Origin: JAOAHC01 sp964593045
GTDB taxonomy: Bacteria > Bacillota > Clostridia > TANB77 > CAG-465
Length of the DNA stretch: 35,244 nucleotides
Direction: 5' to 3'
NCBI GenBank assembly: GCA_964593045.1
Contig: CAZQJQ010000011.1
Location: 1 to 35,244, forward strand
How positions within the stretch are numbered: position 1 is the first letter of the stretch; each line of letters begins with the position of its first letter. The position numbers were made by a program, and so were the translations under genes. Below, in pieces: positions 32,373 to 35,244 of this stretch. The notes under the pieces are model-generated. The model ran no database searches. It saw only the letters and a program-made list of their open reading frames with translations, and had not been told where the DNA came from.

Positions 32373-33749
32373 TTACTGTGTTTTATTGTTTTCTCTCAGA
32401 CATAGCACCGCTACGCATTCGACATTACTTGTTTGAGGGAACATATCAATAGGTGTTATATCTAGTATAGTATATTCTTTTTCTAGTAATTTTAAATCTC
32501 TTACTAGTGTAGCAGGATTACAGCTTACATATCCTATTTTTTGAGGCCTAAAATTTAATATATATTCTATACTTTTTTCATCTAAACCTTTTCTTGGTGG
32601 ATCTACTACTATTACATCAGGAAAAATATTTCTTTTTTTAAATTCTTCTATTTTATCTTCTACACTACCTGCTATATATTCACAATTTGTTACATTGTTT
32701 AAATCAATATTCATATTTGCCATTTTTACTGCTTCTTCTTCTATCTCAATACCATATACTTTAGCTACATTTTTGCTTAAAAATATTCCTATTGAACCTA
32801 CTCCACTATATAAGTCAAATAATATATCGTTTTTACTTAATTTTAATTTTTCTTCTAGTACATGATACATTATTTCAGCTTGAGATGTATTTACCTGAAA
32901 AAAAGATTTTGGTGAAATATAATATGTGTAATCAGATATACGTTCAGTTATATATTCTTTACCATATACACATACTGTTTTACTGCCTAATATTTCATTA
33001 GTTCTACTTTCATTTAAATTCAAAAATATTCCTTGTATATTTTGAGATATACTTTTTATTTCTTTTACGACTTTATCAATTCTGATATCTTTTAGTATGC
33101 TTTTACTATTTACTACTAAAACAACCATTATATCTGATGTATTTGTTCCTCTTTTTATAACTATATGCCTTATATCACCTGTACCATCTTGCTCGTTATA
33201 CCCAACAAAGTTATTTTTAATTAATATATTAAATACTTCTTTAGAGAGCATATCTATTACTCTATTTTGTATATAGCAACATTCATTTTGTACTATATTA
33301 TGGCTTCTTTTTGCATAAAATCCCATAACAGTATTACCATTTTTATCAACTCTTACTGGATACTGTACTTTGTTTCTATAGTAATATGGTAGACCCATAC
33401 CAATGCATTTTTCTAAATTAATATATTTTACTTTTTGTTTATCTAAGCAATTTTTTACCATTTTAGTTTTTAGTTGCAATGTAAATTCATAAGTTATATG
33501 CTGTGCATCACAGCCACCACATTTATTATATACTTCACAAACTTCTTCTTGTCTATATGGCGAAGCAACCTCTATCTTTTCTATTTTAGCAAATGAATAA
33601 TTTTTATTTACTTTAAGTATCTTAGCTCTTACTTTTTCACCAATTATTCCATTTGGTATAAATACTGTCATTCCATCTGACTTTGCAATTGCTTCAAAAT
33701 CTATACCATTATCAATTATTTCTAAATTTAATATATCGTTCTTTTGCAA
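32373..33749 (-). CDS. rlmD: 23S rRNA (uracil-5-)-methyltransferase, RlmD/RumA family
   Basis: A 458-residue SAM-dependent RNA m5U methyltransferase; Firmicutes members (RlmCD) modify 23S rRNA. It has an N-terminal TRAM-type domain (to about residue 60), iron-sulfur cysteines in CEVYNKCGGC (Cys 71, 77, 80) with a fourth in the NECCYIQN region, the SAM site FDLYSGVGSIGIFL, IVVDPPRKGLD, and the nucleophile Cys in GYVSCNPATLVRDL. It starts at TTG 33749, after GAGGTGA. The last 18 codons overlap the 38 bp att-like repeat at 32389-32426, so its 3' end may have been supplied or rebuilt by an integrated element; the frame stays intact. Confidence 0.93.
   Translation of the reverse strand: MQKNDILNLEIIDNGIDFEAIAKSDGMTVFIPNGIIGEKVRAKILKVNKNYSFAKIEKIEVASPYRQEEVCEVYNKCGGCDAQHITYEFTLQLKTKMVKNCLDKQKVKYINLEKCIGMGLPYYYRNKVQYPVRVDKNGNTVMGFYAKRSHNIVQNECCYIQNRVIDMLSKEVFNILIKNNFVGYNEQDGTGDIRHIVIKRGTNTSDIMVVLVVNSKSILKDIRIDKVVKEIKSISQNIQGIFLNLNESRTNEILGSKTVCVYGKEYITERISDYTYYISPKSFFQVNTSQAEIMYHVLEEKLKLSKNDILFDLYSGVGSIGIFLSKNVAKVYGIEIEEEAVKMANMNIDLNNVTNCEYIAGSVEDKIEEFKKRNIFPDVIVVDPPRKGLDEKSIEYILNFRPQKIGYVSCNPATLVRDLKLLEKEYTILDITPIDMFPQTSNVECVAVLCLRENNKTQ
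32389..32426. repeat. Direct repeat copy 2 (att-like, within rlmD 3' end)
   Basis: The rlmD-side copy of the 38 bp repeat also found at 26932-26969. It encodes the conserved rlmD C-terminal segment NVECVAVLCLRE, a region equivalent to the rumA sites used by known integrative elements. Confidence 0.9.
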
Positions 33750-33912
33750 AATATCACCTCTTATTGCTAAATTATACCATTTTTATATTTATTACACAAG
33801 TATTTTAATTGCTATTTTATCTAATTAAACTGTAACCATTTTTTTTTGAGTGAATATATTATATTAAGTTGATAACTAAAGACTAAAAAATACAAAAAGA
33901 TATCCCTAATGC

Positions 33913-33924
33913 TATAATCAACTT
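33913..33924 (+). promoter_or_regulatory. Possible -10 and inverted repeat before the mini-protein pair
   Basis: TATAAT (33913-33918) precedes the Shine-Dalgarno at 33930-33934. An 8 bp inverted repeat, AAGTTGAT (33866-33873) with ATCAACTT (33917-33924), brackets the promoter region. No good -35 is seen at standard spacing, so an alternative sigma factor or a regulator-dependent promoter is possible. The rest of the 191 bp gap holds nothing else I can name. Confidence 0.35.
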
Positions 33925-33941
33925 AAAAAAGGAGCATAGTT

Positions 33942-34094
33942 ATGTGTAAAGACAACTCAATTATATGGTTTATATTACTTATATTAATATTTTTTAATTG
34001 TAGAGGAAATAGTAGTTCTAATCCATTGAACTTTAATCAATTCTTCGAATTGGAAAGTTCAACTCCTTTCTACCCAGGAACAGGAGTATTTTAG
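33942..34094 (+). CDS. 50-residue hydrophobic mini-protein
   Basis: ATG at 33942, 7 nt after AAAAGGAGC, opens a 50-residue protein: a short polar start (MCKDNS), one membrane helix or signal-like segment (IIWFILLILIFFNC, residues 7-20), then a Ser/Asn/Phe-rich tail ending TPFYPGTGVF. The Cys at residue 20 after the helix could hint at a lipobox, but the preceding residues (IFFN) fit poorly. I know no family. It is followed after 22 bp by a cysteine-rich mini-protein with an even stronger Shine-Dalgarno, so the two form an operon. Confidence 0.65.
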   Translation: MCKDNSIIWFILLILIFFNCRGNSSSNPLNFNQFFELESSTPFYPGTGVF

Positions 34095-34116
34095 ATAGCA
34101 AAGGAGGGGAATCGTT

Positions 34117-34266
34117 ATGGATGAAAGATGTGGATGCGGATGCCAAAACAACTGCGGTTGTGGATGCGGCGGCGGTGGAATGTTTGGAGGAAACTGTTGC
34201 TGTATATGGATCATAATCATAATCATAGTTCTATTCTGCTGCTGCGGATGTGGATGCGGATGCTAA
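34117..34266 (+). CDS. 49-residue cysteine-rich membrane mini-protein
   Basis: ATG at 34117 after AAAGGAGGGG gives 49 residues with 15 Cys and many Gly: CGCGCQNNCGCGCGGGG, then CCC, a central helix IWIIIIIIVLF (30-40), and CCCGCGCGC at the end. The codons are TGC/GGA-rich and far less AT-rich than the surroundings. The layout, a Gly/Cys-rich head plus one Ile-rich helix, recalls small Firmicutes spore-coat or YjcZ-type membrane peptides, but I cannot assign it. Metal binding, disulfide cross-linking in a spore coat, or palmitoyl-free membrane anchoring are guesses. The gene ends before a strong terminator. Confidence 0.75.
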   Translation: MDERCGCGCQNNCGCGCGGGGMFGGNCCCIWIIIIIIVLFCCCGCGCGC

Positions 34267-34304
34267 TAGCAAAAAACTAATGATATAACAATTTACCATA
34301 CATA

Positions 34305-34332
34305 AAAAAGTTGAGGTTATCCTCAACTTTTT
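34305..34332. terminator. Bidirectional terminator between the mini-proteins and uvrA
   Basis: A perfect 12 bp stem, AAAAAGTTGAGG (34305-34316) with CCTCAACTTTTT (34321-34332) around TTAT. It terminates the plus-strand pair and, read the other way, contains the uvrA stop codon. Confidence 0.9.
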
Positions 34333-35244
34333 AACATTTTCTTTAAGAACTGTCCTGTATAACTATCATTGCATTTTGCAATTTTTTCTGGAGTACCACA
34401 AGCTATAACAGAGCCACCTTTATCTCCTCCTTCTGGTCCTAAATCTATAATATAATCTGCTGATTTTATAACATCCAAATTATGCTCTATCATAACTACT
34501 GTATTGCCCGTATCTGTAAGCCTGTTTATTATTTTAATTAAATTATGAACATCCGCTATGTGAAGTCCCGTAGTTGGTTCATCTAAAATATATATTGTGT
34601 TTCCAGTTGATCTTTTTGAAAGTTCTGTTGCAAGTTTTATTCTTTGTGCTTCTCCTCCAGAAAGAGTTGTAGATGGTTGTCCTAATTTTATATATCCAAG
34701 TCCAACATCATACAACGTTTGTATTTTGTTTTTTATAACTGATACATTTTTAAAAAATTCTAATGCCTCTTCAACTGTCATATCAAGAACATCACTTATA
34801 CTTTTTCCTTTATATTTTACTTCTAAAGTCTCACGACTATATCTTTTACCTTTACATACTTCACACGGAACATATACATCTGGTAAAAAGTGCATCTCTA
34901 TTTTTATAATACCATCACCAGAACAAGCTTCACATCTACCTCCAGGCACATTAAAACTAAACCTACCTTTTGCATATCCCCTCATTTTTGCCTCACTTGT
35001 GGCTGCAAATAAGTCTCGTATATGGTCAAACATTCCTGTATATGTTGCAGGATTTGATCTTGGTGTTCTTCCAATTGGTGTTTGGTCTATTTCAATTACT
35101 TTATCTATTTTTTCTATTCCTTTTATATTATCATGAAGTCCTGGCGTTATTCTATCATTGTTAATTTTACTCGCAATTGATTTATATAGTATTTCATTTA
35201 CAAGTGTACTTTTACCAGAACCAGATACACCAGTAACACAAGTA
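34323..35244 (-). CDS. uvrA: Excinuclease ABC subunit A, C-terminal part (runs off the window)
   Basis: UvrA finds DNA lesions as the first step of nucleotide excision repair. Only about 307 C-terminal residues are present; the frame continues to the last base, so the 5' part is outside. Visible are the second ABC domain's Walker A GVSGSGKST near the window edge, the zinc finger CEACSGDGIIKIEM...CEVCKGKRY, the signature LSGGEAQRIKLATEL, Walker B IYILDEPTTGLH and VIEHNLDVIKSADYIIDLGPEGG, all typical and intact. The ATG at 35033 is internal. The stop codon is inside the shared terminator. Confidence 0.96.
   Translation of the reverse strand, partial: TCVTGVSGSGKSTLVNEILYKSIASKINNDRITPGLHDNIKGIEKIDKVIEIDQTPIGRTPRSNPATYTGMFDHIRDLFAATSEAKMRGYAKGRFSFNVPGGRCEACSGDGIIKIEMHFLPDVYVPCEVCKGKRYSRETLEVKYKGKSISDVLDMTVEEALEFFKNVSVIKNKIQTLYDVGLGYIKLGQPSTTLSGGEAQRIKLATELSKRSTGNTIYILDEPTTGLHIADVHNLIKIINRLTDTGNTVVMIEHNLDVIKSADYIIDLGPEGGDKGGSVIACGTPEKIAKCNDSYTGQFLKKMLKS

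Larger units (their letters stand above)
26932..32426. mobile_element. Decayed integrative element inserted at the rlmD 3' end
   Basis: The 5.5 kb between the two 38 bp direct repeats holds an ABC-F ATPase, a 45-residue ORF, a kinase-like gene with flanking repeated leaders, a broken micro-gene, an MT-A70 methylase fragment, a headless sortase and a truncated surface-type protein. Genes outside are ordinary chromosomal ones. The rumA/rlmD 3' end is a known integration site of integrative and conjugative elements in Firmicutes, where integration keeps rlmD intact, as here. No integrase, relaxase or type IV secretion gene remains, so it is at most a remnant. The repeats are seen; the element is inferred. 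An alternative is a tandem duplication of the rlmD end followed by loss. Confidence 0.55.

Noticed and set aside
33741..33941. Structured RNA gene between rlmD and the mini-proteins
   Set aside because: Only one 8 bp inverted repeat and a -10-like box were visible; there was no extended structure or conserved RNA signature.
34597..35136. Long plus-strand frame opposite uvrA
   Set aside because: It is a shadow of the uvrA reading frame, which has full motif support.

Overview
The window is a very AT-rich chromosome segment from a low-GC Firmicute, most likely a member of the Clostridia. This rests on the gene content (Der, PlsX/PlsY, GlmU, a class D type sortase, an ISLre2-type transposase, ABC-F), on strong Shine-Dalgarno sequences, and on frequent TTGACA/TATAAT-type promoters. 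I cannot name a genus. About 30 genes are recognisable or well supported. No tRNA, rRNA or CRISPR array was seen.

Layout. 1-1.5 kb holds an ISLre2-type transposase. 1.67-4.07 kb is a minus-strand group: metallophosphoesterase, tsaD and an M50 membrane protease. 4.25-9.4 kb reads on the plus strand: rmuC, an orphan small gene with its own promoter and terminator, glmU and a large unrecognised gene. 9.5-17.2 kb is a minus-strand housekeeping block of der, plsY, plsX, hisS, aspS, gpsA and a TrmR-like methyltransferase; it joins translation quality control with phospholipid synthesis. 17.35-18.9 kb is a two-gene unknown operon divergent from der. An oddly composed 94-residue gene follows on the minus strand. 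19.3-23.2 kb is an MgtA-type magnesium P-type ATPase with an MFS transporter. 23.3-26.8 kb is a glycan group: a GH5 glycosidase, a GT39-type glycosyltransferase with a frameshift, and a polysaccharide deacetylase.

26.93-32.43 kb is the most unusual part. The last 38 bp block shared with the 3' end of the 23S rRNA m5U methyltransferase gene (rlmD/rumA family) recurs, with one mismatch, 5.46 kb away in direct orientation. Between the copies lie an ABC-F ATPase, a kinase-like gene preceded by a 90 bp leader that is repeated downstream, an MT-A70 methylase remnant joined to a headless sortase, a nonsense- and frameshift-broken micro-gene, and a membrane-anchored protein whose last codons lie inside the repeat. 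I read this as a decayed integrative element in the rlmD 3' end, with an ABC-F gene and a kinase as surviving cargo. No integrase is visible.

32.4-35.2 kb holds rlmD, a tandem pair of about 50-residue hydrophobic or cysteine-rich mini-proteins too short for most gene callers, and the 3' part of uvrA running off the window.

Regulatory reading. Four sequence arrangements stand out. One is an inverted repeat that would hide the transposase Shine-Dalgarno only in read-through RNA. The second is a perfect palindrome overlapping the rmuC -35 box. The third is a hairpin inserted between the hisS Shine-Dalgarno and its ATG. The fourth is a pair of hairpin-rich small genes whose codon use differs from all their neighbours.
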